Assembly: GCA_027858455.1 (NCBI GenBank)
Contig: JAQICQ010000025.1
Span: 1-6,702 of the forward strand
Direction of reading: 5' to 3'
Origin: Elusimicrobiota bacterium
GTDB taxonomy: Bacteria; CG03; SLGR01; JAGXOG01
DNA length: 6,702 bases
Made by a program: the position numbers and the translations under genes. Under the pieces are notes generated by a model. The model made no database searches, was not told where the DNA came from, and saw only the letters and a program-made list of their open reading frames with translations. Positions 1 through 5,609 of this stretch are shown piece by piece. Every line of letters begins with the position of its first letter. Within the stretch, counting starts at the first letter, position 1.

Positions 1-129
1 TGCTGGGTGAAAGGAGTATTCAACTACGGCAAATGGGTTAGAATAGTAACAAAAGCGGGAGAAGTAGTTAATACTAATATTAAGAATATAGAGGTATTGA
101 AATATGGAAAAGGAATACACTGGGAGTGA
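1..129 (+). CDS. Possible C-terminal end of an upstream protein, unidentified (partial)
   Basis: Frame 1 is open from the window edge to a TGA at 127-129, giving 42 codons without a start in view. The translation begins CWVKGVFNYGKWVRIVTKAG and ends GKGIHWE; it mixes aromatic, charged and aliphatic residues as a real beta-rich domain would. The other two plus frames stop by base 50, which is mild support for coding in this frame. I do not recognise a family. If real, its last 26 bases overlap the longest reading of the thioredoxin gene that starts at 104, a compact layout that would suit the same operon. A chance open frame of this length is also possible in AT-rich DNA. Confidence 0.4.
   Translation, partial: CWVKGVFNYGKWVRIVTKAGEVVNTNIKNIEVLKYGKGIHWE
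91..95 (+). promoter_or_regulatory. Ribosome binding site deciding the 104 start
   Basis: GAGGT lies 8 bases before the ATG at 104, a good Shine-Dalgarno match and spacing. The competing in-frame ATG at 188 has only a weak AAGAG about 11 bases upstream. This site is the main reason to keep the longer reading of the thioredoxin gene, even though signal-peptide logic favours 188. Confidence 0.5.
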
Positions 130-778
130 AGCCGATTCAGCCCCTCCCTTTCGGAAGGGGTCTTCTCGGCTAAGAGATAAAAGATATATGATACTAATGG
201 TTGTTGTATTTATGTCAGGCATTATTACCATTGGTTGTAAAACGGAAGAAAAAGCTTCCGGGTCGGCAGGGTCCGCAGGCAGTAAAACCGCTGTTATGGA
301 GTCCGAAAAGGATAAACCTGCCGAGCCCGCGCGCCGGCCTGCGGCAAAAACAGAAACCCGCCGCGCGGCTGCTCCCGATTTTAAATTAAAAAATATAGAC
401 GGCTCCAAAAAAACTGTGGAGCTTCAAGTACTCAGGGGGAAACCGGTATTTCTGGATTTCTGGGCGTCCTGGTGCCCGCCGTGCCGGAAGTCAACGCCTT
501 ATGTGAAAAAGCTCCAAAAAGAGTTCGGGGATAGTGTTCATATAATAGGCATAAATCTGGACAGGAATGAAAAAGACGCGCTTAATTATATTAAAAAAGA
601 AAATGTAGATTATATGCAGCTCAGTGGTATGGGGACTGCCGTGCCTTCGGATTACTCTGTTCGGGGTATCCCGACTTTTTATATCCTTGATTCTGCCGGC
701 GGAGTTGTAAAAAGCTATTCCGGTTTTACGGAGAGTTACTACCGGGAGTGGGAGACAATTTTAAAAGATATACAATAA
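104..778 (+). CDS. TlpA/ResA-family thiol-disulfide oxidoreductase, probable lipoprotein
   Basis: This is a thioredoxin-fold protein acting outside the cytoplasm, where such enzymes reduce or exchange disulfides in client proteins, classically apocytochromes c. In the 224-residue reading the hydrophobic segment is residues 29-44, ending in Cys45 (ITIGC), an imperfect lipobox with Thr at -3. A low-complexity linker rich in Ala, Gly, Lys, Glu and Pro follows (46-90), then the thioredoxin domain (about 91-224). The active site WCPPC is at 123-127 (Cys124, Cys127), with the cis-Pro loop GIPTFY at 188-193. The start is uncertain: 104 has the better ribosome site, but it puts 28 polar residues before the hydrophobic stretch. 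ATG 188 (Met29) would give a normal lipoprotein signal peptide. The stop overlaps the next start by one base (TAATG), tying it to the glycosyltransferase operon. No cytochrome c genes are visible, so the client is unknown. Family assignment is secure; the partner is not. Confidence 0.9.
   Translation: MEKEYTGSEADSAPPFRKGSSRLRDKRYMILMVVVFMSGIITIGCKTEEKASGSAGSAGSKTAVMESEKDKPAEPARRPAAKTETRRAAAPDFKLKNIDGSKKTVELQVLRGKPVFLDFWASWCPPCRKSTPYVKKLQKEFGDSVHIIGINLDRNEKDALNYIKKENVDYMQLSGMGTAVPSDYSVRGIPTFYILDSAGGVVKSYSGFTESYYREWETILKDIQ
130..171 (+). repeat. Two-tier inverted repeat / RNA hairpin at the start of the thioredoxin gene
   Basis: A perfect 6-bp outer arm (AGCCGA at 130-135, TCGGCT at 166-171) encloses a GC-rich inner arm. 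The inner arm folds as CCCTT (146-150), loop TCGG, AAGGG (155-159), or alternatively as CCCC (141-144) with GGGG (157-160) and a bulge. No T-run follows, so it does not look like an intrinsic terminator. It sits just after the possible upstream stop (129) and just before the alternative start ATG 188. It could therefore be a leader structure, or, if translation starts at 104, a palindrome that encodes part of an odd polar N-terminus. Confidence 0.5.
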
Positions 779-1704
779 TGGATTTATCAATAGTAATACC
801 GGTCTATAACGAGGCGCAAAACATAACTCCCCTTTTTGATAACATAAAAACCGCTCTTAATGAGGGCTCTTACAGTTATGAGGTTATATTTATAAACGAC
901 GGCAGTTCGGACGGAACTTTTGATATTCTCACTGATTTAGAAAACAAGGATAATTCTCTTAAGATATTTCATTTTAAGAGAAACTGCGGACAGACGGCGG
1001 CCCTGCAGAAAGGATTTAATATGGCGGAGGGGGATTTAACTGTCACTATGGATGGCGACCTTCAGAATGACCCCAAAGACATTCCGGCTATGGCAGACCG
1101 GCTTAAAGAGTCCGGCGCCGATGTAGTAAGCGGGTGGCGTCACCGCAGAAAAGATTCTTTTCCAAGAAAGATAGTTTCTAAAATAGCAAACTTAATCATA
1201 TCAAAGATGGTGGGACTTAAACTCCACGATTACGGCTGCACGCTGAAGGTTTATAGAACTAAATTTATAAAAGATTTGAAACTCTTCGGCGAGATGCACC
1301 GCTTTATTCCCGCTTTTGTATATTTCAACGGCGGTGATGTAGTGGAGATGAAAGTTTCTCATCATTCGAGAAAGCACGGAAAATCTTCCTACGGCATGGA
1401 CAGGATTCACCGGGTCGTACTTGACCTGATAACTACCAAATTCCTGACTACATATTCCACAAAACCCATTCATGTATTCGGCTCGCTCGGGCTTGGAAGT
1501 ATGCTGCTCGGGTTATTTATTACCGCCTTTGTCATTGTCCGCCGTATCTATATGGGCGGAGAGTGGATAAGCCCTCTCTTTTTTATTGCTGTATTGCTTG
1601 CCGGCCTCGGCCTTATAATGATACTTCTTGGAATCATAGCCGAGATTTCAGTGAGAATATACTTTGCTATGTTAGAAAAAAACGCTGGTAAAGTCACTAA
1701 ATAA
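778..1704 (+). CDS. GT2 family polyprenyl-phosphate glycosyltransferase (DPM1/GtrB/ArnC-like)
   Basis: This enzyme is predicted to transfer a sugar from a nucleotide donor to polyprenyl (undecaprenyl) phosphate at the cytoplasmic face of the inner membrane. The 308-residue protein opens with the GT-A signature VYNEAQN (9-15), followed by NDGSSDGT (40-47) and the metal-binding DGD of MDGDLQNDP (Asp92, Asp94). DYGCTLKVYR lies at 151-160, a position conserved in this family. Two C-terminal membrane helices (about 232-255 and 264-290) match the GtrB/ArnC layout rather than soluble GT2 enzymes. I chose ATG 778 over the in-frame ATG 748 because the typical N-terminus MDLSIVIPVYNE begins there and it overlaps the preceding stop as TAATG, implying translational coupling. 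The earlier start would add ten residues with no family match. The donor (GDP-Man, UDP-Glc, UDP-Ara4N or other) cannot be told from sequence. GC content by hand count is about 42%. Confidence 0.93.
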   Translation: MDLSIVIPVYNEAQNITPLFDNIKTALNEGSYSYEVIFINDGSSDGTFDILTDLENKDNSLKIFHFKRNCGQTAALQKGFNMAEGDLTVTMDGDLQNDPKDIPAMADRLKESGADVVSGWRHRRKDSFPRKIVSKIANLIISKMVGLKLHDYGCTLKVYRTKFIKDLKLFGEMHRFIPAFVYFNGGDVVEMKVSHHSRKHGKSSYGMDRIHRVVLDLITTKFLTTYSTKPIHVFGSLGLGSMLLGLFITAFVIVRRIYMGGEWISPLFFIAVLLAGLGLIMILLGIIAEISVRIYFAMLEKNAGKVTK

Positions 1705-1711
1705 GGATTTA

Positions 1712-2452
1712 ATGCAAAAAGAAAACTATAAAGTAATTGCTGAAATCGAAAAAACAAATTGGTGGTATAGGGCCAGAAGAGATTTGCTTAATTTGTTGCT
1801 ACAATCAATACCAGATAGATTTAATAAGACATTAGATGCAGGAGCTGGGGTCGGTTCGAATTTAAATGTATTAAAAAAATATTCAAAAACAGTTTATGGA
1901 GTTGATATTTCTGAAGTTGCCTTAATGTTTTGCCAAAAAAAAGGATACGACAAAGTAATAAATACTTCAATTGAAAATTTCAGAGCATCACAAAAATTCG
2001 ATTTAATTATTTGTACCGATGTTTTTGAACATATAAAATACGACCATAAAGCAATAAAAAATCTTGCAAAGTATATGGCAAGAGGGGGAGTGATGGTCTT
2101 AACTGTACCAGCCCATGAGTTTCTTTGGAATAAAAACGATATCTTTTCACATCACTTCAGACGATATACTATGTCGGATATTAAAGAGCTTTTACGTAAA
2201 AGCGGGTTGAGTACAATAAAGATAGGGTACTGGAATCAACTTCTTTTAATCCCGGTATATATTTATTACCGTTTATTTAAACAGAAAAAGTTAAAAAATA
2301 ATCTGGAATTAGTTCCTGATGTATTAAATAATTTGCTATACATGCTATTAAAGATAGAAAACAGGATTTTTAAAAACGTTAATATTCTTCCGGGAATCAC
2401 TATTGTGGCAGTGCTAAAAAAATATAATTATTCAAGCTATATTTGTGAATAA
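1712..2452 (+). CDS. Class I SAM-dependent methyltransferase of a glycan cassette
   Basis: The 246-residue protein has a Rossmann methyltransferase core. Motif I is LDAGAGVGSN (41-50), the acidic ribose-binding residue is in VDIS (Asp65), and motif II is DLIICTDVFEH (97-107). Before the core is NWWYRARRD (16-24), and after it HHFRRYT (147-153). In my knowledge these WW..RR and H-RRYT patches recur in methyltransferases encoded beside polyprenyl-phosphate sugar transferases. A hydrophobic stretch around 175-190 could associate with the membrane. AAGGA at 1703-1707 is a close ribosome site that overlaps the preceding stop. The gene ends 8 bases inside the next one. Its base composition is unusual: about 30% GC by hand count, against about 42% in the gene before it. 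The substrate is unknown; a lipid-linked sugar or the glycan itself is the natural guess. Confidence 0.88.
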   Translation: MQKENYKVIAEIEKTNWWYRARRDLLNLLLQSIPDRFNKTLDAGAGVGSNLNVLKKYSKTVYGVDISEVALMFCQKKGYDKVINTSIENFRASQKFDLIICTDVFEHIKYDHKAIKNLAKYMARGGVMVLTVPAHEFLWNKNDIFSHHFRRYTMSDIKELLRKSGLSTIKIGYWNQLLLIPVYIYYRLFKQKKLKNNLELVPDVLNNLLYMLLKIENRIFKNVNILPGITIVAVLKKYNYSSYICE

Positions 2453-4265
2453 AAAAAACATTACTTATCTATTTCTGCTGTTAGCATTATTCGTTTTCAT
2501 AAATATAGCCAGCTTTACTCAAAAATCCCCGACTTTTGACGAAATCCAGCATCTCTCTGGCGGATATGCTATGCTGAAAACCGGAAATTTCAGGATAGGG
2601 CCAGGTCACCCGCCACTTATGCGATTATGGGCTGCTCTACCGCTTGCCGTCATGAATCCTGAATACCCGCAAGACCACGATCTGCTTTCTGGAAATCGAA
2701 AATACTGGTGGCTCTCTGTAAGAAAAGATTACAAGTTTGGCTATGATTTTTTGTATAAATCTGGCAACAATCCGGAAAGGATTATTTTCGCCGCCCGGTT
2801 TATGTGCGTAATATTGGGGGCCTTTTTGGGAATTTTAGTATATCTTTTTTCAAAAAAACTTTTCGGATCAAAAGCCGGAATTTTCTCTCTTTTTCTATTT
2901 ACATTTTCTCCGTCTGTTATAGCTCATTCACGACTAGTCATGAACGATATTGCCGGGGCAGCGGGTATAACACTATCCCTGTTGCTCTTTTTACGGTATA
3001 TTGAAGAAAAGACTTGGATAAGATTTATTGTCTTAGCACTCTCTGTTTTTCTGGCTGTGATGTTGAAATATAATGCTATATTTATTTTCCCGGTTCTTTT
3101 TTTCGGATTTATATTTACTGAAAAAGCAAAAGGCATGGGGAAATTCATTTTAATTCTCCTGGCCATAATTTTATCTTTAAATCTCTTTTACGGTTTTAAA
3201 GGTACATTCGGCAAAAAAGATATTGAGTACGAAGTTTTTGAAAGAATGTTACCGGATAAGATGGTATCCGGTACAACATATAATATCTATGTAAATTTTC
3301 CTCTTCCGGAACGGTTTATGCAGAGTTTCAGCAATCTTCTGATTCATAATAAAAGAGGTCACAGTTCGTTTGTTGCGGGCAATTACTACAGCACAGGCAA
3401 GTGGTATTATTTTCCATTGGCATTTTTAATTAAAACACCCTTTCTCACACTGCTTATGTTTTTTGTTTTAGTTTACGGGTACGCTAAAAAATTTAAATTA
3501 AACGCTGGGGAGAAAATACTTTCCGGTTTTTTTGTTCTTTACTGGGTTTTTGCCGTGACTGCTAAAATAAATATCGGACATCGCCATCTTATGCCTGTAT
3601 ATCCGGTCCTTTTTATTCTTCTGGGCAGGGTTTACAGAGATTATTCGGGGAAGATTAAGAAAAGAGTAGTTCTTTACGGGCTTCCGGCGGCGTATATAAT
3701 AAGCACCCAGGTATATTTTCCTCACTATCTGCCTTATTTTAATTTATTTGTTAAACCGGATAACGGTTACAAGTACCTGGTTGATTCAAATTTGGACTGG
3801 GGCCAGGATCTGCCGGGTTTGAAAAAGTTTATCGATAAGCAGGATAATTCTTCATTGATACTGTCATATTTTGGAACCGCTTCAATTGAATCACATAATA
3901 TAAAATACCAGCAGCTGCTTCCCGGTGGGATGGGGCTTGAAGAGACGAAGTTTATAAATCCGGTTAAGACGGAAAAAGAATATCTTGCCGTAAGCGCAAC
4001 TAATTTACAGGGTGTATATTTTGGCAACAAGGATATTTTTAAATGGATTAAAGAACAAGAGCCTATTGAAAAGATAGGATATTCAATATTTGTCTATGAT
4101 ATTTCCCGGGATGAAAAAGCCCATGCGATAATCGGAGAAATTTATAAAAGTCGCAGGATGTATAACCATGCGCGCAGGCAGTACGAAAGGGTAATATATA
4201 TTGCCAGAGACCAGCAGTGGAGAGAGTGGGCAATGGACCAGTTACAAGAACTTGATAATCTATAA
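2445..4265 (+). CDS. GT-C membrane glycosyltransferase (GT39/PMT-like) with C-terminal periplasmic and TPR-like region
   Basis: This 606-residue polytopic protein is predicted to transfer a sugar from a polyprenyl-phosphate carrier to an acceptor on the extracytoplasmic side. After the first membrane helix (about 6-24), the luminal loop carries FDEIQH (31-36), whose Asp-Glu is the usual GT-C catalytic and metal site, and HPPL (55-58). The second acidic motif appears as MND (166-168). Further helices lie at roughly 115-135, 146-161, 171-184, 192-225, 232-250, 322-346, 357-373, 382-395 and 408-424. The patch IGHRHLMPVYP (377-387) and the post-membrane DSNLDWGQDL (447-456) are familiar from bacterial GT39-like proteins. 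Residues about 557-587 resemble one TPR unit. It starts with GTG at 2445 because no other start lies near and the overlap with the previous stop (GTGAATAA) suggests coupling. An A8 run (2451-2458) follows directly. Donor and acceptor are unknown. Confidence 0.88.
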   Translation: MNKKNITYLFLLLALFVFINIASFTQKSPTFDEIQHLSGGYAMLKTGNFRIGPGHPPLMRLWAALPLAVMNPEYPQDHDLLSGNRKYWWLSVRKDYKFGYDFLYKSGNNPERIIFAARFMCVILGAFLGILVYLFSKKLFGSKAGIFSLFLFTFSPSVIAHSRLVMNDIAGAAGITLSLLLFLRYIEEKTWIRFIVLALSVFLAVMLKYNAIFIFPVLFFGFIFTEKAKGMGKFILILLAIILSLNLFYGFKGTFGKKDIEYEVFERMLPDKMVSGTTYNIYVNFPLPERFMQSFSNLLIHNKRGHSSFVAGNYYSTGKWYYFPLAFLIKTPFLTLLMFFVLVYGYAKKFKLNAGEKILSGFFVLYWVFAVTAKINIGHRHLMPVYPVLFILLGRVYRDYSGKIKKRVVLYGLPAAYIISTQVYFPHYLPYFNLFVKPDNGYKYLVDSNLDWGQDLPGLKKFIDKQDNSSLILSYFGTASIESHNIKYQQLLPGGMGLEETKFINPVKTEKEYLAVSATNLQGVYFGNKDIFKWIKEQEPIEKIGYSIFVYDISRDEKAHAIIGEIYKSRRMYNHARRQYERVIYIARDQQWREWAMDQLQELDNL

Positions 4266-4270
4266 CAGAG

Positions 4271-4298
4271 TTGATAAAAATCAGTTGTTTAGTAAAAT
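4271..4298 (+). promoter_or_regulatory. Candidate sigma-70-type promoter for the PorV-like gene
   Basis: TTGATA (4271-4276) and TAAAAT (4293-4298) are separated by 16 bases in the 77-bp gap between the GT-C gene and the outer-membrane gene. This would give a leader of about 40 bases. The region is AT-rich, so chance matches are likely. No terminator hairpin is visible for the upstream operon, so read-through is also possible. Confidence 0.35.
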
Positions 4299-4342
4299 AT
4301 TAAAAATACAGTGAGAGAAAGATTATAGCAAGAGAGAAAAAC

Positions 4343-5353
4343 ATGAAAAAACTGATATTAATAATTTTAGCGGTTTTTGTACACGGAACAGGTAATATCT
4401 ACGGTGAAAGTTCACCGCTTTCCGATAAATATTATATCGGAGAAGTTCCGGGAGCCGACGCCATAGGCAGGGGAGGCGCGTTTGCCGGAGCAATGGGGAG
4501 TCCTTTTGCTCCTTACTGGAATCCTGCCGGATTAGCTGTAATTAAAAATAACAGGCTTGGTGTGGCGGCTAATATATTAAGCGACAGCAAGATAGACAGT
4601 TCAATTATTAAAAAAATATATGCGCTTGAAGACAGAAATCTAAATTTTATTTCTGTTGCCGCGCCCCAGGTTGCGGTTTACTGGCGCAAGCTTTCCGACC
4701 GGGTAGATATTTCATCTTATACCGAGCCGGGAGGAATTGAAGTTAAAACAGTTGTTGATGAAAAACTAAATCAGTTCGGGGTGTCGGTATCTATAGCAAA
4801 TACCGAACGGACTTATTTCGGCATGAATATAAATTATCTGACAGGGATATTAGGATATTCAAAAGTCAGAGGTTCTACCGTCAGTGTAGTTATATCCGAT
4901 GGTTACGGCTGGGGGCTGGATTGGGGGCTTATATTTGATGTCTCTGAAAGATTAAATGTCGGGTTGACACTTTTAAACGGACCGGCGGTTATTTACTGGG
5001 AAGATTACAGTTCAGAGAGCCTTCCTCTTATTTTCCGCGGAGGCCTGGATTTAAAGATGAGTAATCTTATGACTTTAGGAATAGACTATGAGAATGGGGT
5101 CTATGACGATTCGGTTAAGTCAAATGATATTCTTCATGTAGGCATTGAGCATTATATCTCGCAGAATTTCGTTTTAAGGGGAGGAATGTCCGGCAACGAT
5201 TTGAGTGATAAGAACAAAACAACTTACTCAGCGGGAATAGGATATAAGGAAGAAGGTTATAGCGTGGATTTGTCTGCTATACAGTACTGCATAAAGCAAC
5301 AGGAATATGAGTCCGTGAGACGGTTCTCTATTTCCGGAGTATACCCTTTTTAA
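4343..5353 (+). CDS. PorV/UPF0164-like outer-membrane beta-barrel protein
   Basis: The 336-residue protein begins with a standard signal peptide (MKK, hydrophobic core 4-15, likely cleavage after IYG at 19-21). The mature N-terminus then carries the family hallmark: ADAIGRGGAFAGA (38-50) followed by YWNPAGLA (58-65), as in PorV/PorQ, UPF0164 and, more distantly, FadL-type barrels. The rest is alternating short strands rich in Gly and aromatic residues, and the chain ends in Phe, as expected for substrates of the BAM assembly machinery. AGAGAG at 4331-4336 is a reasonable ribosome site. Known PorV is a type IX secretion component, while UPF0164 proteins are mostly uncharacterised. No other T9SS gene is seen here, so that role is not implied. 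The gene may be transcribed separately from the glycosyltransferases. Its stop overlaps the rpmB stop on the other strand. Confidence 0.82.
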   Translation: MKKLILIILAVFVHGTGNIYGESSPLSDKYYIGEVPGADAIGRGGAFAGAMGSPFAPYWNPAGLAVIKNNRLGVAANILSDSKIDSSIIKKIYALEDRNLNFISVAAPQVAVYWRKLSDRVDISSYTEPGGIEVKTVVDEKLNQFGVSVSIANTERTYFGMNINYLTGILGYSKVRGSTVSVVISDGYGWGLDWGLIFDVSERLNVGLTLLNGPAVIYWEDYSSESLPLIFRGGLDLKMSNLMTLGIDYENGVYDDSVKSNDILHVGIEHYISQNFVLRGGMSGNDLSDKNKTTYSAGIGYKEEGYSVDLSAIQYCIKQQEYESVRRFSISGVYPF

Positions 5354-5541
5354 ATTGCTTTTTGAATTTTACCGGCTTTTATGCAACGCGTGCAGACATA
5401 AGCTCTTTGCTTGTGCCCGTCTTTTAATATTTTAATCTTTTGAAGATTAGCCGCGAATGTTTTAGGCGTTGCCCGTTTGGACTTGCTTACATTCTTTCCG
5501 GTAACGGTTCCTTTATCACATATAATACATCTTTTACTCAT
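5350..5541 (-). CDS. rpmB: 50S ribosomal protein L28, zinc-binding form
   Basis: The 63-residue protein starts MSKRCIICDKG and carries the L28 core SKRATPKTFAANLQ (20-33), then RAYVCTRCIKAGKI (46-59). It binds the large ribosomal subunit. Two CxxC pairs (Cys5/Cys8 and Cys50/Cys53) make this the zinc-ribbon (C+) version rather than the cysteine-free one. I chose ATG at 5541 because L28 proteins begin there. A longer in-frame start at 5580 would add 13 residues (MHHLFFF...) that are translated promoter sequence and match nothing. There is no Shine-Dalgarno sequence before 5541, and the promoter sits almost on the start codon. The stop overlaps the convergent barrel gene by four bases (5350-5353). 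Length is normal for the short bacterial form. Confidence 0.96.
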   Translation of the reverse strand: MSKRCIICDKGTVTGKNVSKSKRATPKTFAANLQKIKILKDGHKQRAYVCTRCIKAGKIQKAI

Positions 5542-5547
5542 AATGGG

Positions 5548-5580
5548 ATTATATATACCAAAAAAAAACAAATGATGCAA
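5548..5580 (-). promoter_or_regulatory. Candidate rpmB promoter, nearly abutting the start codon
   Basis: On the minus strand TTGCAT (5580-5575) is followed after 17 bases by TATATA (5557-5552), which runs directly into a perfect TATAAT (5553-5548). The spacer contains a T9 run (5568-5560). Transcription would begin at about 5545-5541, where the ATG itself begins (5541). This is consistent with the missing Shine-Dalgarno sequence and suggests a leaderless or near-leaderless mRNA. Confidence 0.5.
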
Positions 5581-5609
5581 ATCGCCGCCTTTCTTAAAGA
5601 TTTATTTTT

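Noticed and set aside
130..171. Intrinsic terminator for the upstream gene
   Set aside because: The hairpin is GC-rich but is followed by TAAGAGATAA rather than a T-run, so intrinsic termination is unlikely.
201..389. Plus-strand frame of 62 codons within the thioredoxin gene
   Set aside because: It overlaps the signal and linker region in another frame, has low complexity and no ribosome site.
748..777. An earlier in-frame ATG for the GT2 glycosyltransferase at 748
   Set aside because: The family N-terminus begins at 778, where the start overlaps the preceding stop. The ten added residues lie inside the thioredoxin gene and have no family match.
1201..1473. Minus-strand open frame of 90 codons inside the GT2 gene
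   Set aside because: It is wholly antisense to a strongly conserved gene, has no recognisable motif and no operon context, so it is a shadow frame. The same holds for minus-strand frames at 1548-1757, 2924-3166, 3498-3725, 3767-4030 and 6330-6596.
5542..5580. A 13-residue N-terminal extension of L28 (MHHLFFF...)
   Set aside because: It translates the promoter and T-run, whereas L28 proteins start at MSKRC.
5541..5609. TATATATA at 5550-5557 as a shared bidirectional -10 box also serving recG
   Set aside because: On the plus strand no acceptable -35 hexamer lies 16-18 bases upstream, so a recG promoter there is not supported.
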